A DNA stretch of 64,000 bases, from positions 10,416-74,415 of the forward strand of contig JBPCJC010000089.1 of NCBI GenBank assembly GCA_051005695.1, in the 5' to 3' direction. This document shows positions 1 to 8,205 of the stretch, piece by piece (positions within the stretch are counted from its first letter, which is position 1; every line of letters starts with the position of its first letter). The notes beneath the pieces were generated by a model. That model saw only the letters and a list, made by a program, of their open reading frames with translations, was not told the DNA's origin and did not search any database. Position numbers and translations under genes: made by a program. Origin of the DNA: JACCTI01 sp051005695. GTDB lineage: Bacteria > Verrucomicrobiota > Verrucomicrobiia > Chthoniobacterales > UBA10450.

Positions 1-1
1 G

Positions 2-82
2 TTGGAAGATGCCTGGGATCCGCTGCGCCAGGAACCGCGTTTCCAGGCGGTGGTGGCCGCGCTCGCGCCAAAGGCGAAGTAA
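2..82 (+). CDS. C-terminal end of a truncated protein (TPR-type tail)
   Basis: Only the last 26 codons lie in the window; the reading frame is open from base 2 and stops at TAA 80-82. The tail contains DPLRQEPRFQAVVAAL. The D-P-L-R-x-x-P-R-F-Q pattern is the usual C-terminal signature of long tetratricopeptide-repeat proteins, often serine/threonine kinases or adenylate-cyclase-like regulators with TPR arrays. The family is inferred from this short tail alone; the catalytic part, if any, is outside the window. Confidence 0.55.
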   Translation: MEDAWDPLRQEPRFQAVVAALAPKAK

Positions 83-155
83 GAAATCGTTCGCGGGCTC
101 GAAATTTCTTTCCGCAAACGCGCGTCTTGTCTGCGGAAAACCCGTAGAAATTAGT

Positions 156-584
156 ATGCGCGCGATAAAGCCTATCCGCTTCCTCGTTCTCGGGATCGCG
201 ATCGCCGTTCTATTTTGTTCGGCTGTGCGCTGGCTCGATCGGGCTACGCCCGGCTACCAAACCGTCCCGTTGGTGCAAGGCGCGCGTTCGATTGGCCTGG
301 CCTTGGCTGGCGTGGCCATCGATCCGAAGCGGCACACGGTTTATGCGATCGTCGGCGGCAAGGAAACGAAAACTCACACAGACGAATTTGTTATTTTGTG
401 GAAGGCCACCGATGGGAAAAATTACTGCGCCACGGTTTCCGATCAGGGCAACCGCGTGGAATTGATCGGAGGAAGTTCCTCCGCTTCGGGCGCTCCGCAG
501 TTGGTCAACACAATGAAACGCAGCGAACCACTTGGCGCGATGATCGCGGCGCTTCCGCCGGATTCTGGGTTTCGCGCAAAGTAA
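156..584 (+). CDS. hypothetical membrane-anchored protein
   Basis: A 142-residue protein of no family I recognise. I chose ATG 156 because it is followed at once by a positively charged stretch and one hydrophobic segment (about residues 8-25), which looks like an uncleaved signal anchor. Starting further upstream would add a basic, non-protein-like extension. The rest is soluble and probably lies outside the cytoplasmic membrane, with a central stretch resembling a small beta domain (VYAIVGG, then FVILWKATDGKNY). It follows the preceding gene by 73 bp and precedes the receiver gene by 35 bp on the same strand, so co-transcription is possible. No function is proposed. Confidence 0.6.
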   Translation: MRAIKPIRFLVLGIAIAVLFCSAVRWLDRATPGYQTVPLVQGARSIGLALAGVAIDPKRHTVYAIVGGKETKTHTDEFVILWKATDGKNYCATVSDQGNRVELIGGSSSASGAPQLVNTMKRSEPLGAMIAALPPDSGFRAK

Positions 585-619
585 TCGCGAAGTTCGAGCC
601 CGCTAATCCGTAGTCACGA

Positions 620-1111
620 ATGATGATTCCTCCCAACTCCCCCGAAACCACCAAACGCCGCCGGATTCTGCTCGCCGATGACCACGAACTAATCCGCGAA
701 GGCATTGCGGCCGTGATCGCGCGCGCCCCGGAGTTTACCATCTGCGGCACGGCCGGAAACGAACAGGCAGCCTGCGAACTGCTGGCGCGACATCGGCCCG
801 ATATTCTCCTGATTGATCTTTCGATCAGCCGACGGGATGGGCTTTCGTTTTTAAACGATCTGCTCGCTTCCCATCCGGCGCTGCGAATCCTGGTGCTCGC
901 GGCTTACGCCGAAGAACGCTACGCGGATCGAGTGCTGCACTCCGGCGCGCTTGGATATTTTTTGAAGAGCGACTCCGGCGCGAGGCTCATGCAAGCGATC
1001 CAAACGGTGGCTGCGGGCAAGGTCTACGCGCATCCGCGGTTGACTTCTTTCACGACGCCGGTGCCACGCGGCCATTTGGCCGAGACCGGGGGGTGGCTTC
1101 CGGCTCAATAA
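620..1111 (+). CDS. stand-alone response regulator receiver protein
   Basis: The 163-residue product is a CheY/NarL-type receiver domain: acidic pair D20-D21, phospho-acceptor D66 in LLIDLS, and conserved K116 in YFLKSD. It resembles the N-terminal half of NarL/FixJ regulators, but no LuxR-type helix-turn-helix follows; the protein ends about 40 residues after the receiver in a Pro/Gly-rich tail. It is either a single-domain regulator acting through protein contacts or a regulator that lost its output domain. The position that normally carries Ser/Thr (beta-4 end, about residue 94) is Ala, which may weaken the switch. No histidine kinase is adjacent. Confidence 0.75.
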   Translation: MMIPPNSPETTKRRRILLADDHELIREGIAAVIARAPEFTICGTAGNEQAACELLARHRPDILLIDLSISRRDGLSFLNDLLASHPALRILVLAAYAEERYADRVLHSGALGYFLKSDSGARLMQAIQTVAAGKVYAHPRLTSFTTPVPRGHLAETGGWLPAQ

Positions 1112-1142
1112 GATTGGCGGTTAGCCTAACGAGTCCTGACGG

Positions 1143-1520
1143 CTAGCCGAGCCGGAAGCGGATATTCTGGATAAGCTTGCCGCCGAAGCGGCGCTTCAAT
1201 TTGCGCAGAATCTCGGCCTTGGAGATGGTTTCGAATTGATAATGCAGTGCCGGCTGCAGGACGCGGACGAATAAAACGCCTTCGCGCAAACTGACCGGCG
1301 CGGAATGCGCGGCGATGAATTCGCCGACCGTTTCGCGCCAGGCCTCGATCACTTCCTGCTCGCGCAGGCGCTCGTTCAAGCCGAGCTGCTGCATTAATTT
1401 CGGGAGCAGATCGCCGGGCGCCTGCCAGCGGTCCAGGCGCGTTTTTTTCTCCGGCAAACCGCGCCACTCGGCGATGACCGCAGCGCGCAGCGACGAATTC
1501 ATCCCGGCGATGCGGCTCAA
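1143..1520 (-). CDS. DciA-like DUF721 protein
   Basis: A 125-residue protein matching the DUF721/DciA family (core about residues 45-115, with W-x-x-x-V-G and the beta-strand segment GVLFVRVLQPALHYQFE). DciA is the ancestral loader/partner of replicative helicase DnaB in bacteria lacking DnaC or DnaI, so a role in replication initiation is likely (family knowledge, not tested here). The start at 1520 is TTG overlapping the rpoN stop as TTGA, which suggests translational coupling; ATG at 1502 is the alternative. It lies directly downstream of rpoN on the minus strand. Confidence 0.75.
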   Translation of the reverse strand: MSRIAGMNSSLRAAVIAEWRGLPEKKTRLDRWQAPGDLLPKLMQQLGLNERLREQEVIEAWRETVGEFIAAHSAPVSLREGVLFVRVLQPALHYQFETISKAEILRKLKRRFGGKLIQNIRFRLG

Positions 1521-2944
1521 TATTTTCGCCGCATGTTACTCGGCAAAATATTCAGCTCGGTGCGATATTTCGCGACCGTCCGGCGAGCGATCGGGATCCC
1601 GCGTTCGCTCAGAATTTCGACGATTTCCTTGTCGCTCAGCGGAGTCGCGCCGTCCTCGTTTTTGACCAGGTCGAGGATGGCTTCTTTCACACTGGTATTG
1701 CTCATCGCTTCCCCGCTCGCGGTTTGATAACCGGGAGTGAAGAAATATTTCATCTCAAAGACGCCCTGCGGCGTGGACATGTATTTGCCGGAGATCGCGC
1801 GGCTGACGGTCGTCTCATGCACGCCGACCGCGTCGGCGATTTGCACCATCGTCATCGGTTTCAAATGCGCTGAGCCGTGGTCGAGAAACTCGCGCTGCCG
1901 CGAAACGATCTGGTGCGAGATGTTGGAAATGGTCTGCTGGCGCTGGTGGATCGATTTGATGAGGAATTTTCCGCTGCGAATTTTATCGCGGATGTAATCC
2001 TTCACTTCGCTGCCGTTTCCATCCTGCGACATGATGTCTTTGTAGGTGTTGCTGATCCGCAGATGCGGAATTTGTTCGCCGTTAAGAATGATCTGATATT
2101 CGCCATCGATTTTTTCCACGGTGACATCGGGCAAGACATAATTCTGCGGCGACTCGGCGAAAATCTGACCCGGCCGCGGATCGAGCTGGGCAATGTTGTT
2201 AGCGCATTTCTGCACTTGCTCGGCACTTAAGCCCATGCGGCGCGCGATCTCTGGGAAACGGCGTTTCCCGAGATCGGTCATGTGCTCGCTGATGATTTTG
2301 TACTCCAGGCTGCTCTGTCGGCCTTCGCGTTTGAGTTGAATGAGCAAACACTCCCGCAAATCCTGCGCGCCCACACCCGGAGGATAAAAGCTCTGGATTA
2401 AGATGAGCATGTTCTCGAATTCTTCCTTCGGGATTCCGGTGTTCATGCCCATGTCCTCGGGGGAAGACTGGAGGAAACCGCTGTCGTCGATGTTGCCGAT
2501 GATGACTTCCGCGGTCTTGCGATCGTTGGTGTCGAGCGCGGTTTGGTTCAGCTGCCCCATCAAGTGCTGCTGCAGGGTTTCCTGGGTCGCGATCGAATCG
2601 AAGAAAAACTGACGTTTCTCCTCTTCGTTCTGCGAGCGCGCGCTGTAGTTGGTCGATTGCGCCATGTAATCGCGCCACTCGTCATCGAGTTTCGCCAGCT
2701 GATCGAACTCTTCCTTAAAAGTTTCGTCGGCTTTTTCGGTCTCGCTCTTGGGTTCCTCGCCCTCGTCGGAACCGATCTCGGTCGCCAGTTCCTCCAGGAC
2801 TGGATTGGTTTCCATTTCCTGCTGAACCAGATTTCTCAGCTCGAGCAGCGGCGCCTGTAGGATGAGAAGACTCTGCTGCAACTGGGGGGCCAGGACCTGC
2901 TGAAGCGAGAGGTTCTGCGATTGGTGCATTCCTTGGCCGGCCAT
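1517..2944 (-). CDS. rpoN: RNA polymerase sigma-54 factor RpoN
   Basis: The 475-residue product has the sigma-54 layout. A Gln/Leu-rich region I (about residues 8-40, QVLAPQLQQSLLILQ) contacts activators, followed by an acidic region II (about 55-95), a core-binding domain, a helix-turn-helix, and the C-terminal RpoN box ARRTVAKYR (about 453-461) that reads the -24 element. Length is normal for the family. It directs transcription that depends on AAA+ activators; such an activator is encoded 0.7 kb away (3603-4988). The gene forms a unit with the downstream dciA-like gene. No CTAACGA motif lies inside it. Confidence 0.97.
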   Translation of the reverse strand: MAGQGMHQSQNLSLQQVLAPQLQQSLLILQAPLLELRNLVQQEMETNPVLEELATEIGSDEGEEPKSETEKADETFKEEFDQLAKLDDEWRDYMAQSTNYSARSQNEEEKRQFFFDSIATQETLQQHLMGQLNQTALDTNDRKTAEVIIGNIDDSGFLQSSPEDMGMNTGIPKEEFENMLILIQSFYPPGVGAQDLRECLLIQLKREGRQSSLEYKIISEHMTDLGKRRFPEIARRMGLSAEQVQKCANNIAQLDPRPGQIFAESPQNYVLPDVTVEKIDGEYQIILNGEQIPHLRISNTYKDIMSQDGNGSEVKDYIRDKIRSGKFLIKSIHQRQQTISNISHQIVSRQREFLDHGSAHLKPMTMVQIADAVGVHETTVSRAISGKYMSTPQGVFEMKYFFTPGYQTASGEAMSNTSVKEAILDLVKNEDGATPLSDKEIVEILSERGIPIARRTVAKYRTELNILPSNMRRKY

Positions 2945-3078
2945 TGGCCAGAGTTTATGCAGTCAGAAGCCTTAAAAGCAAGCAGTTTGCGCGCCGTGCA
3001 CCATCCTAGGCCGGGCATGTTTTCCTCCTGTGTCGTTACGGAATGCGACTTGCTTAACAGAACCCATTCTTCTCCATC

Positions 3079-3300
3079 ATGAAACGAATCGTCGCCATCA
3101 CCTACTTAACCGCTGCCTTCATCGCCGGCGGCAACGGCGCCCAGCCCGCGCAGAATCAAGAACTCACGCCGTTGATCAAGGAAATCCAGGACCAGCAAAT
3201 CGCGATCGCGCAAAACCAGGCGAAGATCGACGAGAAGCTGGTCACGGTCGCGGAAGCCGTGCGGGTCGCGCGCATTTACGCCAGCCGAGGAGGCCGCTAA
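3079..3300 (+). CDS. small exported protein, coiled-coil type
   Basis: A 73-residue protein with a probable signal peptide (MKRIVAITYLTAAFIAGGNGA, cleavage near residues 18-21), then a Gln/Glu/Ile-rich helix (about 25-60) with heptad-like spacing. No known family is recognised. It is followed after 2 bp by another small exported protein with a similar helical tail, so the two are almost certainly co-transcribed and may work together in the periplasm. Most of the flanking genes face the other way (rpoN upstream, sigma-54 activator downstream). Confidence 0.6.
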   Translation: MKRIVAITYLTAAFIAGGNGAQPAQNQELTPLIKEIQDQQIAIAQNQAKIDEKLVTVAEAVRVARIYASRGGR

Positions 3301-3302
3301 TT

Positions 3303-3590
3303 ATGAAATCGAAAATCGCTCTCGCCCTGGTCGGCCTCGCATTTGTCGTTAGCGAGGCAGTCGCGCAGGTTCCCGCGCCGATCATCGTCCAAGCCGTTGT
3401 CCCCAGCGCCACCGTCGCTCGCGTGGCGGTACAGCCCGTTGCTCCGCCTAACGACTCTTCGCTCAAGACTCTCCAGGAAATTAAGACTGCGAACGAAGCC
3501 ATCCTCGCCAAGCAAGCGGGGACCCTGCTGCAGTTGGAAGAGATGGAAAAAGCGGCGGACCAGATCAAGATTTACACCAAGCGCGGTTGA
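3303..3590 (+). CDS. small exported protein, helical C terminus
   Basis: A 95-residue protein with a signal peptide ending near VSEAVAQ (about residue 20). A Pro/Val-rich middle (about 22-50) is followed by a helix containing LKTLQEIKTANEAILAKQ and LLQLEEMEKAADQ, a likely coiled coil. It starts 2 bp after the stop of the preceding small gene. Two copies of the CTAACGA word fall inside this short gene (3346 and 3448). The partner gene and shared architecture point to a two-component periplasmic structure, but no function is recognisable. Confidence 0.6.
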   Translation: MKSKIALALVGLAFVVSEAVAQVPAPIIVQAVVPSATVARVAVQPVAPPNDSSLKTLQEIKTANEAILAKQAGTLLQLEEMEKAADQIKIYTKRG

Positions 3591-3602
3591 TCCGCGGCTC
3601 GG

Positions 3603-4988
3603 CTACTTCTTGCTCTTCGGTTCGACCTTGCCCTTCGATTCCAGTTTCCGGTAAAGCGTCGCCATGCTGATCCCCAGCATGGTCGCGGCTTTCTCGCGCG
3701 CGCCTTCGCAGTGCTCGAGCGTCGCATCAATGTATGCGCGCTCTTGTTGCTGGATAAAATCATCCAACTTTTGCCCGACGGTAATCGTCATCGTCTGGTT
3801 AGGTTTGCCGCCCTGCGCTTCGGCCACGATCTGCGGCGGCAAATCACTCGGCAAAATCATTTCCTCATCGCAAAGCGCGCAGGCTCGCTCGATCGCGTTT
3901 TCTAATTCGCGCACGTTCCCGGGATAGCTGTAACGGCAGAGAATCTCGACCGCCTGCGGATCAATTTTCTTCGGTTCGCCGCCGGTCGCGCTCGCCTGTT
4001 TTTGCAGGAAATGATTGACCAACAACGGCACATCTTCGAGGCGCTCGCGCAACGGTGGAATCTCCACCGGAATGACTGCGAGCCGGTAATAAAGATCCTC
4101 GCGGAAAGTTCCGTCCTTCATCTTCGGCCCGAGCGGTTCGTTGGTCGCGCCGACCACGCGCACATTCACTGGTGAGCTCTTATTGTCGCCCACCCGGCGC
4201 ACTTCGCGTTCCTGCAAAACGCGCAAGAGTTTCGTCTGCAACGAGGTCGCCATCGAGTTGACCTCATCGAGAAAAATCGTCCCCAGATTCGCTTCTTCGA
4301 AAAGCCCGCGCTTGTCCACCACGGCGCCGGTGAACGCGCCTTTCTTGTGTCCGAACAATTCCGACTCGAGCAAATTTTCCGGGAGTGCGCTGCAGTTGAT
4401 CGCGACGAACGGGTGATGCTGTCGGTTGCTGTTAAAATGCAACCCGCGCGCGACTAATTCCTTGCCGGTACCGCTCTCGCCTTGAATCAAAACCGTCGAG
4501 TCGGTGTCAGCGACTTTGTTGATCAAGTTATAGACGGCCTGCATCGGCCGGCTGGTGCCGATGATATTTTCGAAGCGGTATTTATTCTTTAGTTCCTTAC
4601 GGAGATAGACGTTCTCTCGCAGCGCCGCCTGGTAATCGAGCGCGCGTTGCACGGTCATCTGCAACTCGTCGATCTTGAACGGCTTGGTCACGTAATCGTA
4701 CGCGCCCATTTTCATTGCTTCGACTGCCGTCTCCACTGACGCGTAGGCGGTGATCAGAATGACCGCAGTTTGCCGATGATGCTCGCGGATGTGCCGGAGC
4801 ACATCGAACCCGGTCATCGTCTCCATCTTGATGTCCGCGATCACCACCTGCGGCGCGATTTCGTCCAGTTTTTCGATCGCTTTCGGGGCGGAATTAAACG
4901 GGAAAACCTGATGCCCTTTTTCGCGGCAGAGTGTCACGATCACCTCCACCATCGCGGGCTCGTCGTCGATAATGATGATCTTAGCCAT
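3603..4988 (-). CDS. sigma-54-dependent response regulator, NtrC family
   Basis: The 461-residue protein has three domains: a receiver (residues 1-120; D8-D9, phospho-acceptor D52, K102), an AAA+ domain (about 140-375) with Walker A GESGTGKE at 170-177, the sigma-54-contacting GAFTGA loop at 217-222 and Walker B FLDEV at 239-243, and a Fis-type helix-turn-helix (about 415-455). It activates sigma-54 promoters when phosphorylated. Its kinase is not in the window. The nearby rpoN suggests a local sigma-54 module, but the target genes cannot be read from the sequence. It ends 13 bp from the convergent small gene at 3303-3590. Confidence 0.95.
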   Translation of the reverse strand: MAKIIIIDDEPAMVEVIVTLCREKGHQVFPFNSAPKAIEKLDEIAPQVVIADIKMETMTGFDVLRHIREHHRQTAVILITAYASVETAVEAMKMGAYDYVTKPFKIDELQMTVQRALDYQAALRENVYLRKELKNKYRFENIIGTSRPMQAVYNLINKVADTDSTVLIQGESGTGKELVARGLHFNSNRQHHPFVAINCSALPENLLESELFGHKKGAFTGAVVDKRGLFEEANLGTIFLDEVNSMATSLQTKLLRVLQEREVRRVGDNKSSPVNVRVVGATNEPLGPKMKDGTFREDLYYRLAVIPVEIPPLRERLEDVPLLVNHFLQKQASATGGEPKKIDPQAVEILCRYSYPGNVRELENAIERACALCDEEMILPSDLPPQIVAEAQGGKPNQTMTITVGQKLDDFIQQQERAYIDATLEHCEGAREKAATMLGISMATLYRKLESKGKVEPKSKK

Positions 4989-5046
4989 CTAGGGAGCGGA
5001 GAGTAATTTCAGAATTGAGAAAAGCAACCTCAGAAACGAGAATCTC

Positions 5047-6261
5047 TCAGGCAACGCCCGGCAAACGGCCATCGATCATCGTCCAATCAATGCGGCCATC
5101 AAAGGCGACCACGTTCTCGAAGACATCACCTTCTTCCGCTGCGGTAGGAACTGCGATTAAGTCCGCGAGATAACCTGCGCGAATTCGTCCCAATGAATTC
5201 TGCTGACCCAAAGCCGCCGCCGCGTTTGTCGTCACCAATTCCAAAACTTCGCGCGCCGACACCGCCGGTTCGACCACACGCAGCTGCCTCATCTCCGCGA
5301 ACAGGCTCAGGCTCGCATTGCTCGCGAGGCTGTCCGTCCCGAGGCAAATGTTGAATCCGAGATCGCGCAGCTTGGCGAACGCGAACGGCGTGTGCCCGAA
5401 ATACGCATGGCTCCGCGGACAATGAACGACTTGAAATCTTGGACCGCTCGCGAGCCGCGAGAAATCATCGGTCGTCAATTCATTCAAATGCGCAACCAGC
5501 CAGCGTTCGTTCAGCAATTCGAACATTCGGGCAAGCGGCGTCGCGCCGCCGCAATCGTCCATCGGCCGACCTATCCCGCGCATGAATTCAAACAACTCGC
5601 CCCCACCGTCACGGAACATCGCCATTTCTTCGCGCGACTCCGCGAGATGCGTTGTCAGGGGAAAATTCAAACGCGCCGCCAGCCGCGCAGCCTCCGCATA
5701 AAGTTCCCGCGAAGCAGTAAACGGCGCATGCGGCGCCAGCCCGACTCCGCCAAGCCAGTCGTCGCCCCGCTCGAAAGCTGCGCGCATTTTTTCATAAACC
5801 GCCTCTGGCGAAACCGGCGCGCGCACATCGATCATTTCCCCGAACCACCACGTCCGAAGCGGCGGGCGCGGCTGGTCATCGAGCAACTCCGGAAACGCCT
5901 CCAGGTTCGCCAACGTGGTCGTCCCAAAGGAAGCAGCCTCGGCGAAACCACGTGCGATCGAAGCGCGATAATCTTCCGCCGCGAACTCCGCCTTCCGCGC
6001 GTTGATCTCCTGAATCCAACCGGTAAAACTTTCCCGCGCCGGGATCTTCTCGCGAAAATCGGTGTACTCGAGATGGCAGTGCGCGTTGATCAGACCGGGC
6101 AGCAGCGCGCATTCACCAAGATCAATAACCGACCCCACATTCGTCGCGCGCAATTCCTCCAATCGACCCACTCCACCGATCTTATTCCCTTTGATCCAGA
6201 CCGCGCCGTCGGCGATCGGCGGCCCCTCCATCGTCACCACCCAGTGCGCGCGCAGAATCAT
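5047..6261 (-). CDS. amidohydrolase, chlorohydrolase/deaminase (ATZ/TRZ) type
   Basis: A 404-residue metal-dependent hydrolase. Visible motifs are the metal-binding H-C-H in NAHCHLE near residue 60, LAPHAPF, the His in THLAES, and the Asp in LGTDSLASN near the C-terminal third. This is the TIM-barrel deaminase subgroup that includes 5-methylthioadenosine/S-adenosylhomocysteine deaminase and aminofutalosine deaminase; I cannot tell which substrate applies. The ATG at 6261 forms an ATGA overlap with the stop of the upstream gene, the last junction of a four-gene coupled operon (cbiX, GAF, DR2241, this gene). The longer upstream extension of the frame is rejected because it overlaps DR2241 in another frame. 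Confidence 0.88.
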   Translation of the reverse strand: MILRAHWVVTMEGPPIADGAVWIKGNKIGGVGRLEELRATNVGSVIDLGECALLPGLINAHCHLEYTDFREKIPARESFTGWIQEINARKAEFAAEDYRASIARGFAEAASFGTTTLANLEAFPELLDDQPRPPLRTWWFGEMIDVRAPVSPEAVYEKMRAAFERGDDWLGGVGLAPHAPFTASRELYAEAARLAARLNFPLTTHLAESREEMAMFRDGGGELFEFMRGIGRPMDDCGGATPLARMFELLNERWLVAHLNELTTDDFSRLASGPRFQVVHCPRSHAYFGHTPFAFAKLRDLGFNICLGTDSLASNASLSLFAEMRQLRVVEPAVSAREVLELVTTNAAAALGQQNSLGRIRAGYLADLIAVPTAAEEGDVFENVVAFDGRIDWTMIDGRLPGVA

Positions 6262-6920
6262 CTGCCGGCCTTCACCACCTTGCGCGCTTCCGCCACCAAG
6301 AGGTTGCATCCCTCCTGGCAAAACAACGGCAACGCTTTTTCGCCGCGACCGCTTTGATCGAACGCCGGCGCGAATTTCTCCGGCGGCAGCAACGACGAAG
6401 GAGACGCGCCCAGCGCATCGCGCTTCCACAAAATCGTCCGCAAACATCCGCCCTCCGAACGACAAAAATTTCCGACTAACGAGTCCGCCTGTTCATCGGA
6501 AATCTTTGCCGCCGTCCGGTACATTCCGGTCTGGCGGCCGAGCGTTTCACGCAGCGCGGTCGGCTTCAATTCGTCCGCGCTCCAGCGCGCGAAGACTGCC
6601 AGGCGCGCAGGGTAAAAATAATTCAGCGCGCGCCGCACTTCGCCGAAATCCGCCAGCAAAAGCAACCAGCCATGGCGCAAATTCGGCGCCGTCTTTAGCG
6701 GCCGATAAACTCCCGCGTCATCGTAGCGCGCGATTTCGATCGCAGCTTCCGCGTTAGAAAAAACTTCCGGCGTTTCGTGCCCCGCATCGTCACGATGACA
6801 CAGCGCGATCTCCTTGGCGGCACGCCGCGCGATGAAAATTTCCCCGATCCGCGCGGGCAATTCCTGCAGCCATTCCTCGACTGCATCCTCGGCCGACGCC
6901 GGCCGGAGCGCTTGTCTCAC
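6258..6920 (-). CDS. DR2241-type 4Fe-4S protein
   Basis: The 220-residue product carries C-terminal cysteine motifs, GNFCRSEGGCLRTILW (about residues 148-163) and LFCQEGCN (about 203-210), which resemble the 4Fe-4S domain of Deinococcus DR2241, where it accompanies a CbiX chelatase domain. A stabilising N-terminal part (about 1-140) fits the same family. Here chelatase and Fe-S part are separate genes of one operon. The start is GTG at 6920 and forms GTGA with the stop of the GAF gene. The probable role lies in tetrapyrrole or metal chemistry; the exact reaction is not established. Confidence 0.75.
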   Translation of the reverse strand: MRQALRPASAEDAVEEWLQELPARIGEIFIARRAAKEIALCHRDDAGHETPEVFSNAEAAIEIARYDDAGVYRPLKTAPNLRHGWLLLLADFGEVRRALNYFYPARLAVFARWSADELKPTALRETLGRQTGMYRTAAKISDEQADSLVGNFCRSEGGCLRTILWKRDALGASPSSLLPPEKFAPAFDQSGRGEKALPLFCQEGCNLLVAEARKVVKAGR

Positions 6921-7378
6921 TTAAACGCGTGGCCCATCAGCAAGGCCACTCGCTCCAGGACTTCGCGATCTTCCTTCGTGAACGCTTTCAACTTTTCGCT
7001 CTCGGCCGCGATCACGCCGACCACTCGCTCCGAGCGGCTGATGATCGGGACGATAATTTCCGAACGCGTAGAATGAAACGTCGGCAGGTAACGCGCGTCT
7101 TTGCTTACGTCATCGACGACGATGGTCGCGCGCGCTTCCGCCGCCGCCCCGCACAAACCCTGTGTCACCGGAAAGCGCGGATAACAAACCGGCTCGTCGC
7201 CGGTGCCCGCGACAATCGTGAGCTCTTTGCGCGCAAGTTTGTAAACTCCGATCCAACGATAGCCGCGCGCCCAGCGGATCATCTCGCCCATCTTTTTGAC
7301 CGCCTCGGGCCCTTTCGCCCCAGCGAGAATAAACGCGCCGAGTTCCTGCAGCATTTTGATCGTCGCCGGATCTTTCAA
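6917..7378 (-). CDS. GAF-domain protein
   Basis: About 153 residues, nearly all one GAF domain: helix MLQELGAFILAG, the W-x-G-V-Y strand, a central FPVTQGLCGAAAEARATIVVDDVSKDARY, and the closing IIVPIISRSERVVGVIAAES. It looks like the free methionine-(R)-sulfoxide reductase/small-ligand-sensing GAF group, but I do not see the full catalytic cysteine set (one Cys at the VCYP position and one at GLCG). I chose TTG 7378 because it forms a TTGA overlap with the cbiX stop, like the other junctions of this operon; ATG 7417 would give 166 residues and a 43-bp overlap. Confidence 0.75.
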   Translation of the reverse strand: MKDPATIKMLQELGAFILAGAKGPEAVKKMGEMIRWARGYRWIGVYKLARKELTIVAGTGDEPVCYPRFPVTQGLCGAAAEARATIVVDDVSKDARYLPTFHSTRSEIIVPIISRSERVVGVIAAESEKLKAFTKEDREVLERVALLMGHAFK

Positions 7379-8196
7379 GCCACCAAACCTCGCGCAAAAT
7401 TTCCGGTGCGCGAGCATTGTTCCCGTTCCCACGCCTGCGTCTGTTCGATGATGATCTCGGCAAAGCGCGGATCGGTCCCGATGGCGTTGGCATAATAAAG
7501 TGCGCGCCCGCGGAGCTCGTGCGGATTTCGCTGGAAGGCATCGCGGCCTTCGATCCCGAGCAGAACCGGGATGTCCTCGTAACTGTGCAGACCGTCGGCG
7601 ATGAAAAAAGGCACCACCACCACGTGCCGGGTCGTGGTCAGTTGCGCCCAATCCGCGACCAGCGGCGCTTCTTCCATATAAACATTCAGGACGGCGGCGT
7701 AGCGCCCGCGTTGCCGGATCGCTTCCACCTCGCGCTTCGCCGCCACCGCGCTGTTGTCGTTCAGGCTCGTTCCGTGACCGACAATCAGCAGGCTGGTTTC
7801 GTTTTCTGGAATCCCCGGCGCCAGCACCCGCGCCCGGTCTAACAACAACTCTGTCATCGCCGGATGATTGCCGACCGGCGCGCAGTATTTCCAAACCTGC
7901 CCATCGGGACGTGTCGTTAGGCGACCACTCAATTCCAGCTCCCGCGGAATCACCGTCTGGGTGAAATAACCTTCGCTGATGAAATTTGGGACCACATAAA
8001 CTTCATCGATCACCGTCTTCGGAAACAGGCAGCGCGCATCGCGCAGGCTCGGTTCTTCCTTCCAAAAACAGCACTGCACTTCCGCAAAAATTCCACGCCG
8101 CCGAATCGCCGCCGCTTGCGCCAGACTCGGCGCGCTCGAGTCTGGATTTACGGTCGATCCATGACCGACGATCAATAGCGCGCTTCGTTCTTTCAC
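7375..8196 (-). CDS. cbiX: CbiX-type sirohydrochlorin chelatase
   Basis: A 273-residue protein made of two CbiX/SirB-like halves. Each begins with an I-V-G-H-G motif (H12 in LLIVGHGST; a second LLIVGHGTS near residue 138) and carries a later metal-ligand region (VVPNFISEGYF; VVPFFIADGLHS). The family inserts Co or Fe (or Ni) into sirohydrochlorin on the way to cobalamin, siroheme or F430. The gene is the first of the operon with the GAF, DR2241 and amidohydrolase genes. No other cobalamin gene is in the window, so the metal is undetermined. Confidence 0.88.
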   Translation of the reverse strand: MKERSALLIVGHGSTVNPDSSAPSLAQAAAIRRRGIFAEVQCCFWKEEPSLRDARCLFPKTVIDEVYVVPNFISEGYFTQTVIPRELELSGRLTTRPDGQVWKYCAPVGNHPAMTELLLDRARVLAPGIPENETSLLIVGHGTSLNDNSAVAAKREVEAIRQRGRYAAVLNVYMEEAPLVADWAQLTTTRHVVVVPFFIADGLHSYEDIPVLLGIEGRDAFQRNPHELRGRALYYANAIGTDPRFAEIIIEQTQAWEREQCSRTGNFARGLVA

Positions 8197-8205
8197 CCGG
8201 ATAGT

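Noticed and set aside
5392..6357. Plus-strand open frame of 321 codons
   Set aside because: Opposite the amidohydrolase; Arg/Pro-rich shadow.
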